From an uncultured Bacilli bacterium (GTDB lineage Bacteria; Bacillota_I; Bacilli_A; RF39; UBA660), in assembly GCA_947626115.1 (NCBI GenBank), contig CANQQX010000005.1:1-53431 (forward strand): a DNA stretch of 53,431 nt, in the 5' to 3' direction. A program made the translations under genes and the position numbers. The notes below the pieces were generated by a model that saw only the letters and a program-made list of their open reading frames with translations, ran no database searches and was not told where the DNA came from. Of this stretch, positions 1 through 8,915 are shown piece by piece; positions within the stretch are counted from its first letter, which is position 1; every line of letters begins with the position of its first letter.

Positions 1-16
1 TATTGTTATTTTTTAA

Positions 17-67
17 TAGGACATTTTAACTTGTAAATATAAAATTAAAATTAGGACATTTTAACTT
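17..67. repeat. Pair of 16-bp direct repeats
   Basis: The same 16 bases (TAGGACATTTTAACTT) occur at 17-32 and 52-67, 35 bp apart in the same orientation. A related partial copy (ACATTTTAGG) lies near 156-165. Repeated short blocks at an edge are seen at ends of some insertion sequences, but no transposase is visible here, so this may be an IS remnant or an operator pair. Confidence 0.4.
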
Positions 68-178
68 AAAAGTCACAAAATTGTTATTTTTTTATTGATT
101 ATTACGTTATTTATTGATATCATATTACCGTCCTTTGGCTGTTTGGATTGATTGAACATTTTAGGAACAAATAGCCTT

Positions 179-228
179 AGTGGTTTGGAATTAATTTTTA
201 CCGGATTAATTCCTTTTTTTATACCACT
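179..228 (+). terminator. Inverted repeat / probable terminator
   Basis: GGAATTAAT at 187-195 pairs with ATTAATTCC at 205-213 across a 9-nt loop and is followed by seven T. An outer pair, AGTGGT at 179-184 and ACCACT at 223-228, extends the inverted repeat around the T-run. It probably ends a transcript that enters from left of the window. Confidence 0.6.
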
Positions 229-337
229 TAAAAACTAGAGAATTACTCTAGCTAAAATTATTTTTAAAAATTTTTTCTTTTTATTTTAATCTGTTTTTTC
301 TTTTTAGTAAATTTATTTTTTTAATTTTCTTTTATTT

Positions 338-640
338 TTGGTTATATTAATCTATAAATTAACAATAAAGGAGTATGAAGAAAGAGTGTTAACATTAACA
401 AAAGATGGGGTAGTATTAAATCATTTAAGTTATGAAGAAGAGCAAGAGAAATTAAGAAGATCAGAAATATCTGAAGCAAGAGATGAAGGAATAACAGAAG
501 GCATAACAAAAGGTATAGCAGAAGAAAAAGACAATATTGCTATTAATTTATTAAAAATGAATATGCCTATTAATACAATTGAAAAAGCAACCGGTCTTAG
601 TGAAAAAGAACTAAAAAAATTAAGTGAAAAGCTAAAGTAG
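338..640 (+). pseudogene. Truncated tail of an Rpn-family (PD-(D/E)XK) protein, copy A
   Basis: About 90 codons resemble the C-terminal end of the Rpn / putative-transposase nuclease family. They show an E-rich helix, a run of EGITEG-like repeats, then a small helix-turn-helix-like tail (NTIEKATGLSEKELKKL). The nuclease core is missing. The only possible start is a TTG at 338 without a convincing ribosome-binding site, and the sequence before it is non-coding AT-rich DNA. It is best read as the remnant of a longer gene, not a functional protein. The tail is duplicated immediately downstream. Family assignment rests on the tail style only. Confidence 0.5.
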
Positions 641-903
641 TAAAGGAGTTTGAAGAAAGAATGCTAACATTAACAGATGATGGAGTAGTAATATTTCACT
701 TAAGTTATGAAGAAGATCAAGAAAGGATAAGAAGATCAGAAATATCTGAAGCAAGGAATGAAGGAATAACAGAAGGTATAGCAGAAAGAAACAATGAAAT
801 TGCTATTAATATGTTAAAAGATAATATGCCAATAGATGTAATAATAAAATATACATCATTAACTAAAAAAGAAATAAAACAATTAAAAAAAACTAATAGA
901 TAA
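367..903 (+). repeat. Imperfect tandem duplication (about 275-bp unit)
   Basis: The block beginning AAAGGAGT at 367 recurs at 642 and stays alignable to the ends of both fragments, about 80% identical at first and less toward the 3' end. The copies share one frame but are separated by a TAG stop at 638-640. Confidence 0.6.
641..903 (+). pseudogene. Truncated Rpn-family tail, copy B (tandem duplicate)
   Basis: This segment repeats copy A with an offset of about 275 bp. The frame before the apparent ATG at 661 reads KEFEER, matching KEYEER of copy A, so that ATG is an internal codon of the duplicated segment. The AAAGGAG before it is duplicated coding sequence, not a purpose-built ribosome-binding site. 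The copies have drifted: B lacks one EGITKG-type unit and its tail reads IDVIIKYTSLTKKEIKQL. It could be translated as an 80-residue peptide, but a degenerating duplicate is the simpler reading. Confidence 0.5.
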
Positions 904-922
904 ATTGACAAATCTATTAGTT
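891..922. terminator. Bidirectional terminator
   Basis: AACTAATAGAT at 891-901 pairs with ATCTATTAGTT at 912-922, with an A-run upstream and a T-run downstream. It can therefore stop both the plus-strand pseudogene transcript and the minus-strand def transcript, whose stop codon lies at 924. Confidence 0.75.
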
Positions 923-923
923 T

Positions 924-1475
924 TTAAATTTCTCGCATTTTATCTTTATTTTTAAATGGATCTTTTTTATCTATTTTATCTACAAATAAAATACCATTTA
1001 AATGATCCATTTCATGTTGGAAAGCAACAGATATATCTTCTCTAACTCTAATTTCTTGTTTTTTGCCATCCATATCTTGGTAAGAAATAGTCATTCTTGC
1101 ATATCTTGGCACAATACCTTCAACTTCGCGATTAACACTTAGACAACCTTCACCTTCACCAACATAAATTAATTCTTCACTATGGCTAACCATTTTAGGA
1201 TTAATTATTACATAGTTTTTGAATTTTTCTTCATCTATTTCTTCCACTATAACAAAGATGTTTTTGGGAATACCTAATTGAATAAAAGCCATTCCCATCC
1301 CTGGTCGCAAATCATATTTCGTATAATATTTTTCAATTTGACTCATAGTAAGGTAAGTAATAATATCTTGAATAATTTTTTTATCATCATTAGATAAAGG
1401 AAATTCAACTTCTTTACTAGTAGTTCTAAGTATTTTATGTTTTTCATCTAATATTTTTATATCAGGTAATTTCAT
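924..1475 (-). CDS. def: Peptide deformylase (type 2)
   Basis: Removes the formyl group from the N-terminal methionine of new polypeptides. All three family motifs are visible in the 183 residues. Motif 1 is GMGMAFIQ at 59-66, a variant of GVGLAAPQ retaining the catalytic-site Gln66. Motif 2 is EGCLS with metal ligand Cys111. Motif 3 is QHEMDH with ligands His154 and His158 and general acid Glu155. The long insertion before motif 1 is typical of the Gram-positive type-2 enzymes. The ATG overlaps the upstream stop codon as ATGA, with an AGGTGG ribosome-binding site inside the preceding gene, so translation is coupled. The LAAP to MAFI change in motif 1 is unusual, but the catalytic residues are intact. 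Confidence 0.95.
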   Translation of the reverse strand: MKLPDIKILDEKHKILRTTSKEVEFPLSNDDKKIIQDIITYLTMSQIEKYYTKYDLRPGMGMAFIQLGIPKNIFVIVEEIDEEKFKNYVIINPKMVSHSEELIYVGEGEGCLSVNREVEGIVPRYARMTISYQDMDGKKQEIRVREDISVAFQHEMDHLNGILFVDKIDKKDPFKNKDKMREI

Positions 1476-2242
1476 TTACGACCACCTCGATAAAAATTAG
1501 TTAAGAAATTTAGTTCATTTTCTAAATCATTTATTTTATCAGTATATATTTCAGTTTGTTCTATAGTAAGATCACTATTATCTAACAATTGTTGATAGTG
1601 TTTTATTTCCATTTCAATCATTTCCATTTCACTAGGTGATTTAATTAATTCACTAGGTCTTTTGCGATAAAGAGACGTGAACATTACTAGTTTGTGCATA
1701 TTTAAGAAATTAATTACATATTTGCCATCAGGTCTTTTTTTAGTAGAATACATTCTGATAAAGTTTTCCATTGCAGAAACTGCTTCAGTAACTACAATAC
1801 CTTCATTTTTATATGTTTCAACGCTATCTCTAATACATTTTAAATCTTCTCTATAAATTGGTACATCTTTAAGGGGATTATAAAATTCGGAAATAAAATG
1901 ATACATAAAATCTAAATTACGAAAATGAGTAGCAAAATGAAATTTTAAATAATTAATGTCATAGAATTTTTTATCACATGCATAAGGAATACCATAGGGA
2001 AGAATTGACACATTTTTTCCTTTAAATAGAGCAATATTAAAATAACCTTTTTGCATGTTTTCTGGTATTAAATTAGTATCTTTTAAGAAATTGAATAATT
2101 CATTATTGTTTTCAAATGAAGTTGTAAATCTGATAATATCAGTTAAAGCATTTTCATCTAAATCATTAAAACCTGGTACTTTAGAATAACCAGCAATTTC
2201 TTTATATGCTCCAGGCATACAAATCATTAATCCATAATGCAT
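1472..2242 (-). CDS. Conserved-type protein of unknown function, coupled to def
   Basis: I do not recognise this 256-residue protein. It looks cytosolic: no signal peptide or membrane segment, mixed alpha/beta, and a glutamate-rich helical C-terminal 60 residues predicted as coiled coil. The frame is open upstream to 2296, but the start is set at 2242. A strong AAAGGGG site lies just before that ATG, and the longer frame would run across the -10 and -35 elements of a consensus promoter at 2268-2296. It is first in a two-gene operon and overlaps def by 4 bases. That suggests matched expression with N-terminal processing or translation, but no function can be assigned. Confidence 0.75.
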   Translation of the reverse strand: MHYGLMICMPGAYKEIAGYSKVPGFNDLDENALTDIIRFTTSFENNNELFNFLKDTNLIPENMQKGYFNIALFKGKNVSILPYGIPYACDKKFYDINYLKFHFATHFRNLDFMYHFISEFYNPLKDVPIYREDLKCIRDSVETYKNEGIVVTEAVSAMENFIRMYSTKKRPDGKYVINFLNMHKLVMFTSLYRKRPSELIKSPSEMEMIEMEIKHYQQLLDNSDLTIEQTEIYTDKINDLENELNFLTNFYRGGRK

Positions 2243-2267
2243 AATTATTTCCCCTTTAACTGAAGAA

Positions 2268-2296
2268 ATTATACCATATTTTTCTAGTTTTGTCAA
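2268..2296 (-). promoter_or_regulatory. Sigma-A promoter of the unknown gene-def operon
   Basis: On the minus strand TTGACA (2296-2291) and TATAAT (2273-2268) are separated by exactly 17 nt, with TGG directly before the -10. This is a full consensus promoter with an extended -10. It fixes the start of the downstream gene at 2242. Confidence 0.85.
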
Positions 2297-2348
2297 AAAG
2301 ATGTAAATTTATTTGACATTATTATTACTAGGAAAAATAAATATTTTG

Positions 2349-2357
2349 TGTTATGAT
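2349..2357 (+). promoter_or_regulatory. Extended -10 promoter of lepA
   Basis: TGT-TATGAT at 2349-2357 is an extended -10 without a good -35. Transcription would start near 2364, leaving a leader of only about 10 nt before the lepA ATG. Confidence 0.45.
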
Positions 2358-2373
2358 AACTATGGTGTTTTAA

Positions 2374-4179
2374 ATGAACGGAGAAAATATTCGTAACTTT
2401 TCAATTATTGCCCATATTGATCATGGTAAAAGTACTTTAGCTGATCGTATTTTAGAGCTTACTCATGCTGTATCTAAAAGAGAGATGAAAGATCAACTTT
2501 TAGATAGTATGGATATTGAAAGAGAACGGGGTATAACAATTAAACTTAATACAGTTAAACTTAAATATTCTTACCAAAATAAAGAATATATTTTAAATTT
2601 AATTGATACTCCCGGTCATGTCGATTTTTCTTATGAAGTATCAAGAAGTTTAGCGGCTTGTGAAGGAGCAATTTTAGTTGTGGATGCTGCCCAAGGTATT
2701 GAAGCTCAAACGCTTGCTAATTTATATTTAGCGATGGAAAATGATTTAACGATAATTCCCGTTATTAATAAAATAGATTTACCTAATGCGGATATTCCGA
2801 AGGTTAAAAAAGAATTAATGAGTGTTTTAGGATTTAAAGATGATGAAATAATTTTATGTAGTGGTAAAACTGGTGAAGGCGTCGATAAATTACTAGATGC
2901 TGTTGTAGAGAGAATACCTGCCCCTAAAGTAGATGTTAATAAACCAACACGTGCTTTAATCTATGATTCTTATTTTGATAGTTATAAAGGAGTAGTTCTT
3001 TTAATCAAAGTAGTTGATGGCATAATTAATGTTAAAGATAGAATTAAAATGCTTGCTACTAATAAAGTTTTTGAAGTAACGGAACTTGGAGTAAAGACTC
3101 CTAAAGAAGAATTAATGAATACTTTAAAAAGTGGAGAAGTTGGTTTTTTAGCGGGCTCTATTAAAGATATATCAAGTGTTCATGTTGGTGATACGATAAC
3201 TGTTATCGGAAGAGAAGCTGACATTCCACTTGAAGGTTATAAAAAAATGAAACCAATGGTTTATTCTGGTATTTATCCCATTGAAGCCAACAAATATGAA
3301 ATGCTAAAAGATGCTTTAGAAAAATTAAAATTAAATGATGCATCACTTACTTTTGAGCCAGTTACGAGTGAAGCTTTAGGGTTTGGCTTTCATGTTGGTT
3401 TTCTAGGATTACTACACTCCGAAATTATTACAACTAGACTAGAGCGAGAATTTAATTTAGATATCATTGTTACTAGTCCAACAGTTGTTTATGAATGCTA
3501 CTTAACTGATAATACTAAATTAATTATAGATAATCCTGCTGCTATGCCAACTCGTGAAAAAATAAGTATGATCAAAGAGCCTTATATTTACACCAATATC
3601 ATTGCTCCATCTACCTATATTGGTAGCATTATGGAATTATGTCAAAATAAAAGGGGTATTTATAAATCGATGGATTATATAAATGAAACTAGAGTTAATA
3701 TCCATTACGAAATTCCACTTGGGGAAATAGTCTATGATTTTTATGATAAGCTTAAAAGTAGAACAAATGGTTATGCTTCTTTTGATTATGATTTAATTGG
3801 CTATAAAGAAAGTAATTTAGTTAAAATGGATATTTTACTTAATGGTGATAAAGTAGATGCCTTATCTTGTATTATTCATAAAGATTTTGCTTATGAAAAA
3901 GGCAGAAGTATTACCAAGAAACTTAGAGAAGTTATTCCAAGACAAATGTTTCAAGTTAGTATTCAAGCCAGTATTGGTTCTAAAGTTATTGCGAGAGAAA
4001 ATGTTAGTGCCATGAAGAAAAACGTCTTAGCCAAATGTTATGGTGGTGATATAACTAGAAAAAGAAAATTATTGGAAGCGCAAAAAGAAGGTAAGAAACG
4101 AATGAAAATGGTTGGTAAAGTTGAAGTACCAAGTGAAGCTTTCTTAAGCATTTTAGGAAGTGATGATAATGCTAAGTAA
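2374..4179 (+). CDS. lepA: Elongation factor 4 (LepA), ribosomal back-translocating GTPase
   Basis: Full-length 601-residue LepA. GTPase motifs stand near the N-terminus: AHIDHGKST (P-loop), DTPGHVDF (switch II) and NKIDLP (G4). The elongation-factor-like domains follow, then the lysine-rich C-terminal domain specific to LepA ([20 protein letters not shown], near 560-580). The start gives the usual spacing of about 11 residues before the P-loop. No clear ribosome-binding site precedes the ATG, and the predicted leader is about 10 nt, so initiation may be nearly leaderless. The next gene overlaps by 11 nt and hemW overlaps that, so the three form one transcription unit. Confidence 0.97.
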   Translation: MNGENIRNFSIIAHIDHGKSTLADRILELTHAVSKREMKDQLLDSMDIERERGITIKLNTVKLKYSYQNKEYILNLIDTPGHVDFSYEVSRSLAACEGAILVVDAAQGIEAQTLANLYLAMENDLTIIPVINKIDLPNADIPKVKKELMSVLGFKDDEIILCSGKTGEGVDKLLDAVVERIPAPKVDVNKPTRALIYDSYFDSYKGVVLLIKVVDGIINVKDRIKMLATNKVFEVTELGVKTPKEELMNTLKSGEVGFLAGSIKDISSVHVGDTITVIGREADIPLEGYKKMKPMVYSGIYPIEANKYEMLKDALEKLKLNDASLTFEPVTSEALGFGFHVGFLGLLHSEIITTRLEREFNLDIIVTSPTVVYECYLTDNTKLIIDNPAAMPTREKISMIKEPYIYTNIIAPSTYIGSIMELCQNKRGIYKSMDYINETRVNIHYEIPLGEIVYDFYDKLKSRTNGYASFDYDLIGYKESNLVKMDILLNGDKVDALSCIIHKDFAYEKGRSITKKLREVIPRQMFQVSIQASIGSKVIARENVSAMKKNVLAKCYGGDITRKRKLLEAQKEGKKRMKMVGKVEVPSEAFLSILGSDDNAK

Positions 4180-4987
4180 ATACGAAAATAGAGTACATAT
4201 TAGATTAGTAGAAGATGCTAATATAATCTTAAAATATTTTTTGACATATAAATTTACCCCTTTTGAAATAGCAGAATTTACAGGCATAGCTAAAGAAACT
4301 GTAATAAATATTTTGAATGATAAAAAACTTATTAAAGAAATATATCCTAATAATCCAGATATTCTAACTAATATTGTAGAAATATTAGCCTATCAAAATC
4401 GAATTGTTAAACTTTGTTTTTTACCTATGGTTTTAGATCTTTTTAAGGAAGAAGAAAAATGGCATTTTTTAGCGATGCTTATTCTTACTTTTCGTCTGCA
4501 TTTAAATGAAGTGGCTGAAGATCTAAAAATGGATGCCGAAGAATTATATGAAACATTAGAAAAATATAATCCTAATTTAAAAAGTTCATTTAATTATTTA
4601 TTTAATGGTGATAAATACCCACAAGATATAGCAAATATTAGACTTATAAGTTTTATTTCTGAATATTATACTGCTTACCAAAATAAAGATAAAAAAAGAA
4701 TGCAAGAATTAGCAAAATATATTTATGATGGAGAATATAATGAATTATTAAGTAATTATCATCAAGAACAACTTACTAATGAACAATTAATAATTTTAAT
4801 AAATCGGCAAATTAAATATGGCTTACGTGTAAGTGATATAGTATCACCATTAAACATTTCTAAAACTAAATATTTAGATCCAGTTAAATTTTTTACTACT
4901 GATAAAAAGAATTTACAAGAACAATTAGCTAATTTATCTTATTATAACAAAAATTTAGCAAGAATTAATCGAGGTAAACATGAATAA
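4169..4987 (+). CDS. Unknown protein with possible helix-turn-helix segments, between lepA and hemW
   Basis: A 272-residue, mostly helical, soluble protein. An N-terminal segment ([19 protein letters not shown], about 35-53) has the rhythm of a helix-turn-helix, and a similar pattern ([19 protein letters not shown]) occurs near 110-130, so it may be a DNA-binding protein of the sporulation or sigma-like fold type. This is inference from pattern only. The ATG at 4169 is chosen because AGGAAG lies 8 nt upstream; two earlier in-frame starts (4160, 4163) overlap that site. It overlaps lepA by 11 nt and hemW by 8 nt, so it is translationally coupled to both. Confidence 0.7.
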   Translation: MLSKYENRVHIRLVEDANIILKYFLTYKFTPFEIAEFTGIAKETVINILNDKKLIKEIYPNNPDILTNIVEILAYQNRIVKLCFLPMVLDLFKEEEKWHFLAMLILTFRLHLNEVAEDLKMDAEELYETLEKYNPNLKSSFNYLFNGDKYPQDIANIRLISFISEYYTAYQNKDKKRMQELAKYIYDGEYNELLSNYHQEQLTNEQLIILINRQIKYGLRVSDIVSPLNISKTKYLDPVKFFTTDKKNLQEQLANLSYYNKNLARINRGKHE

Positions 4988-6065
4988 ATCAGTCTATATT
5001 CATATTCCTTTTTGTAAATCTATTTGTTCTTATTGTGATTTTTGCAAAGTTTTATATAATGAAGAATGGGCTAATTTATATTTACAAAAACTAAGTGATG
5101 AAATTAAAGATAAATACATGGGAGAGAAAATTAAAACTATCTATATTGGAGGAGGTACTCCTAGTTCTATGTCTTTAAGACAAATAGAATATTTACTTAA
5201 TTTAACTAATATATTCAATAAAGATTATTTAGAAGAATTTACTTTTGAATGTAATATAGAAGATATTAATGATAGATTATTAAGTTTACTTAAAAGATAT
5301 AAAGTAAATCGTTTAAGTATAGGTATAGAGTCTTTTAATGAAGAGAATCTTTTATTTATGAAAAGACGTCATAAATATACAGAAGTAGAAGAGAAAATTA
5401 AATTAATAAGAGATAAAGGTTTTAATAATATTAATTTAGATTTAATATATGCTATTCCGAGTGAATCTTTAAATGTTTTAAAAAACGATTTAAAATTACT
5501 TCTTAAACTTAATCCTGAACATATTAGTACTTATAGTTTAATGATTGAAGATAATACCTATCTTGCTTATAAAAAAATAAAAAGTATACCGGAAGATTTA
5601 GATTATGAAATGTATGAATATATTTGTAAATATTTAAAAAAGAATAATTATAACCATTATGAAATTAGTAATTTTGCTAAGCCAGGTTATGAATCAAAAC
5701 ATAATTTAGTTTATTGGCATAATGGAGAATATTATGGTTTTGGTTGTGGTGCATCAGGTTATATTTCCGGGGTAAGATATGATAATACCAGAAGTTTATC
5801 TAATTATTTAAAAGGAGATACTAAACTTTCAGAAGCAATTCTTTCTAAAGAAGACATTATGACTTATGAAATAATTTTAGGTTTTAGATTACTTAAAGGC
5901 ATTAATATTAAAGAATTCTATCAAAAGTATCAAGTAAATATCCAAGATCGTTTTCCAATTCTTCCTTTAATAAAAAATAAAGATTTAATTTATGAAGATG
6001 GTTATATTAGAATTAATCCTAATAAATTATATATTATGAATGAAATATTAGTTAAATTAGTATAA
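4980..6065 (+). CDS. hemW: HemW-type radical SAM heme chaperone
   Basis: This 361-residue protein has the HemN/HemW radical-SAM motif CKSICSYC with iron-sulfur ligands Cys12, Cys16 and Cys19, then IGGGTPSS in the SAM-binding region, and a HemW C-terminal domain. The length (about 360-380) and the lack of the HemN N-terminal extension argue for HemW, a heme-trafficking protein, not a true coproporphyrinogen dehydrogenase. The ATG follows GAGGT and overlaps the preceding gene by 8 nt. The lepA-to-hemW order is common in Firmicutes. No heme-biosynthesis genes are in the window, so the heme partner is unknown. Confidence 0.9.
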   Translation: MNKSVYIHIPFCKSICSYCDFCKVLYNEEWANLYLQKLSDEIKDKYMGEKIKTIYIGGGTPSSMSLRQIEYLLNLTNIFNKDYLEEFTFECNIEDINDRLLSLLKRYKVNRLSIGIESFNEENLLFMKRRHKYTEVEEKIKLIRDKGFNNINLDLIYAIPSESLNVLKNDLKLLLKLNPEHISTYSLMIEDNTYLAYKKIKSIPEDLDYEMYEYICKYLKKNNYNHYEISNFAKPGYESKHNLVYWHNGEYYGFGCGASGYISGVRYDNTRSLSNYLKGDTKLSEAILSKEDIMTYEIILGFRLLKGINIKEFYQKYQVNIQDRFPILPLIKNKDLIYEDGYIRINPNKLYIMNEILVKLV

Positions 6066-6098
6066 ATATTTTAAATTCTTTTAAACTAATAAATAGTG

Positions 6099-6509
6099 AT
6101 GTTTATGTTAAAAGATTTAAAAATATTAAATGGTAATTTAGAGCTAAAATATAATGAATATACTTATGAATATACAGTTACAGTAGATAGTAATGTAAAT
6201 AGTTTAGAGTTTGATTATACTTTAGATGATGATTGTTATATAGATATTAAAGATAATATTTTAGATGATAAAGAAAACATAGTTACTCTAGATGTATATA
6301 ATTTAGATGAATCAATTACTTATACTTTCTATGTTTATAAAGAAAGTGAAGAAGAAGTAAATGGTATCGATAATTATATGAAAAGTTTAGAAGTAGCAAA
6401 TACTAATCATATAGAACTATATAAAGTCCAAATATTATCAGTATCTATATTTTTAACTTTAATAATTATTTTTTCTATTTTATTTCATCGTAAAAAAGTT
6501 TCTAAGTAA
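6099..6509 (+). CDS. Tail-anchored protein with a cadherin-like beta-sandwich domain
   Basis: About 136 residues. Residues 3-90 follow the pattern of the bacterial cadherin-like beta-sandwich repeat (LKDLKILNG, then a YEYTVTVDS strand and a TYTFYVY end strand). A single hydrophobic helix near the C-terminus (about 108-130) is followed by HRKKVSK. The positive tail suggests the C-terminus stays in the cytoplasm and the small domain faces out. There is no N-terminal signal peptide. Three starts are possible (GTG 6096, ATG 6099, ATG 6105), none with a strong ribosome-binding site. It lies between hemW and another membrane-anchored extracellular protein; function unknown. Confidence 0.65.
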   Translation: MFMLKDLKILNGNLELKYNEYTYEYTVTVDSNVNSLEFDYTLDDDCYIDIKDNILDDKENIVTLDVYNLDESITYTFYVYKESEEEVNGIDNYMKSLEVANTNHIELYKVQILSVSIFLTLIIIFSILFHRKKVSK

Positions 6510-6526
6510 AATTAGAAATTTTTTAT

Positions 6527-6546
6527 TTATGTAGAATTCTACATAA
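6527..6546. promoter_or_regulatory. 20-bp perfect palindrome
   Basis: A perfectly self-complementary 20-mer centred on GAATTC lies 25 bp upstream of the -35 of the next gene. It could be a dimeric-repressor operator or a weak transcription end for the preceding gene; no T-run follows it, which favours an operator. Confidence 0.4.
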
Positions 6547-6570
6547 TTATTTGCAAAAAATTAATTTATG

Positions 6571-6599
6571 TTGAAATATATATAAATAATTAATATAAT
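6571..6599 (+). promoter_or_regulatory. Sigma-A promoter
   Basis: TTGAAA at 6571-6576 and TATAAT at 6594-6599 are separated by 17 nt. The AAGGAGAA ribosome-binding site at 6613-6620 and the ATG at 6625 follow. Confidence 0.8.
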
Positions 6600-6624
6600 G
6601 TAGATAATTAATAAGGAGAAACTA

Positions 6625-8727
6625 ATGAAAAAAGAAGTAAAAGATGACAAGAAAAATACTAAGAAAAGTACAAATAAGATAATTATTATTTTTGCATTAA
6701 TAACTATACTTATTGTAGGTTGTATACTATTTTATTTTATAACTAGAAAAGAAGATAAGTTTGTAATTGGTGAAACTTTAAAGGTTAATAATACCAGTGA
6801 TTATTTAGTTCAATATGATGATAATGATTATTATTTAATGAAAGCTAATCCTGATATTAAATTTAATGTTACAAGTAAAGAAAAAGAAATAAAATACAAG
6901 ATAGTAGATGAAAATGATAAAGAAGTAGCTACTAATATTAGTAAAGATAAAAATAATTTTATAATAGCATCTAATAAAAATTATGATGCAGGTAAAACTT
7001 ATAAAATTACTTTAGAAAATGCTTCATTTACTGATGAAAAATTAAAAGATATAAAAACATTATATTTTACAATAACTAGACCAAACTCTAATACCCAAGT
7101 ATTAAATGATAATGTTATTAAAGTAACTAAAGATAATATTAAAGAAATAGAAAAAAATGAAAATTATTATACTATCTACTCTAATAAAGAATTTAAGAAA
7201 GATGATATTTTATATTATCAAAATAATAATGAAGTAATTGCACTCAAAATAAATGAAGTAAAGAAAGAAAATAATAATTATGTAATGACTACTAGTGCCC
7301 CAACTTTAGAAGAATTATTTAAAGAATTAGATATTTATGGGGAATTTAATTTAAAACTAAATGATTTTATTAAAAATGAAGAATTAAAAGATTATATTAA
7401 AGTTGCTATAGTAGAAGATGGACTTCTAGATAATATTGTTCCTAAAGTACAAGCAAAAGATATAATAGATATCGATATTAATTATCAAAGAGATGGTAGT
7501 GCTAAAGTTTTAGTTAGTCTTAATTTAGAACATGGTAATAAAGGAATATTTAAAAGTGCTTTAGATAATCATGATATGAAGTTAGATATTGAACTTATTA
7601 TAAGATTAAAAGCCCATGCTGATATAACTTTATTTAAACATGATATTGGTGCTTCTTTAGATATTGATATAAATACAGATTTTAATATTAATCCAGTAGA
7701 AACTAAAGAATTTAAATTTAATTATGATAAAGATGTTAATGATAATTTAAATGTTAGTGTTGGTTTATTTAAAGACTTATTAAATAAAACGCCAAATGAT
7801 AGTTCTAAAGATGATATAACTATTGGTAAAATGATTATTCCAACGCCAATATTAGGGTTAAGTGTTGATCTAGAAGTTGATTTAGTAAAAGAATTAGAAT
7901 TATTATTAAAAGCTGATGTAAATGTCAAAAATAATTTTACTATTCTTTTTGGTCATAATAATAAAGGCTTTTATAAGAATTTTGATTTTAAAGTAAAAGA
8001 TAGTAGTTATGATATTTTAGGTAAAGCCGAAGCTAAAATAGGTTTAAATCCTAAAGTTAATATTAATTTCTGTCGGATTATGGAAGTAGGTATTGAAGCA
8101 CCTTTAGGAGTATATGCTAAAGGCCAAGTAAATTATATGGATTCTAGTGCTAAAGAGTTTGATGGTAATATGGAAATTGGGGCTTTTGTTAATGCTGGTG
8201 TTTATGCTGAAACTCACTTCTTAATTGCTAAAGTGGAAGCTAAATATGAAAAAGAATTCCCAATTATCAAAATTGATGCCAAAATAAAAGATAAATGTGA
8301 AGAACAAATATTAAATGGTGATTATTCTTGTTTTGTCGGAACTTATAAATCAATTAATAATGAGACTAAAGAAATTTTGAAAGATGGTATTAATGTTCCA
8401 TATAATCGCATGAGTGATGGTAAAGAAGAAGGAAGAGCTAAATTAAAGAGTATTAATGTAAAAGATAGCAGATATATTTTAATTTATGATATAGGTTATT
8501 TTCATGGTCAAGCAGCTGATACATATATCATTGTCCCAGTAGGTATCGATTATGAAACAGTAAATGATTGGTGTCCTAAATGTGATAGCAATGATAAAAC
8601 CTGTCGTTATGAAAAAGGCGAATATGAATATGAATTAGGTAAATGTTATTATACTACTGATAATACAAGGGTTAGATTAATTGAAACTAATCGTCTAGGT
8701 GGACCAATTATTTACTATAAATATTAG
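6625..8727 (+). CDS. Large membrane-anchored extracellular protein of unknown function
   Basis: 700 residues. A lysine-rich cytoplasmic start is followed by one transmembrane anchor (about 18-40) and a long extracellular part. The segment at 45-150 looks like an all-beta domain ending LYFTITRP. The middle (about 230-560) alternates strands rich in Asp, Asn and Ile, reading like a beta-barrel or beta-sheet repeat. The C-terminal 130 residues hold about eight cysteines, including WCPKC and CRYEKGEYEYELGKC, which could form disulfides outside the cell. No known family is recognised. It has its own consensus promoter and strong terminator, so it is a single-gene unit, and it precedes a BspA-like surface protein. 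Confidence 0.75.
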   Translation: MKKEVKDDKKNTKKSTNKIIIIFALITILIVGCILFYFITRKEDKFVIGETLKVNNTSDYLVQYDDNDYYLMKANPDIKFNVTSKEKEIKYKIVDENDKEVATNISKDKNNFIIASNKNYDAGKTYKITLENASFTDEKLKDIKTLYFTITRPNSNTQVLNDNVIKVTKDNIKEIEKNENYYTIYSNKEFKKDDILYYQNNNEVIALKINEVKKENNNYVMTTSAPTLEELFKELDIYGEFNLKLNDFIKNEELKDYIKVAIVEDGLLDNIVPKVQAKDIIDIDINYQRDGSAKVLVSLNLEHGNKGIFKSALDNHDMKLDIELIIRLKAHADITLFKHDIGASLDIDINTDFNINPVETKEFKFNYDKDVNDNLNVSVGLFKDLLNKTPNDSSKDDITIGKMIIPTPILGLSVDLEVDLVKELELLLKADVNVKNNFTILFGHNNKGFYKNFDFKVKDSSYDILGKAEAKIGLNPKVNINFCRIMEVGIEAPLGVYAKGQVNYMDSSAKEFDGNMEIGAFVNAGVYAETHFLIAKVEAKYEKEFPIIKIDAKIKDKCEEQILNGDYSCFVGTYKSINNETKEILKDGINVPYNRMSDGKEEGRAKLKSINVKDSRYILIYDIGYFHGQAADTYIIVPVGIDYETVNDWCPKCDSNDKTCRYEKGEYEYELGKCYYTTDNTRVRLIETNRLGGPIIYYKY

Positions 8728-8737
8728 TTCAAAATAA

Positions 8738-8773
8738 AAAAAGGATTTCACAAGGGAGCGTGAAATCCTTTTT
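8738..8773. terminator. Strong bidirectional terminator
   Basis: AAGGATTTCAC at 8741-8751 pairs with GTGAAATCCTT at 8760-8770 around an 8-nt loop, flanked by A-runs and T-runs. It isolates the preceding gene from the G-tract promoter that follows. Confidence 0.9.
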
Positions 8774-8860
8774 GTGTGAACTAAAACAAAATATTGTTTA
8801 TTAAGTAATAAATAAATACTATAACAAAAACAATATTTATATTTTTTTAAAAATTCATGC

Positions 8861-8888
8861 TTGATTCTCGGGGGGGGTATATTATAAT
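8861..8888 (+). promoter_or_regulatory. G8-tract promoter 1 (candidate phase-variable)
   Basis: TTGATT at 8861-8866 and TATAAT at 8883-8888 are separated by 16 nt made of CTC, eight G (8870-8877) and TATAT. The core is nearly identical to 18818-18845 and 36643-36670. One added G would give the optimal 17-nt spacing, so gain or loss of G by slippage should change promoter strength. AGGAGAG and the ATG at 8916 follow, giving a leader of about 20 nt. Confidence 0.75.
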
Positions 8889-8915
8889 AATCTTATAGTA
8901 ATAGGAGAGTCAGGT

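Noticed and set aside
17..67. CRISPR array or insertion-sequence end
   Set aside because: Only two 16-bp repeats with one spacer, no cas gene and no transposase.
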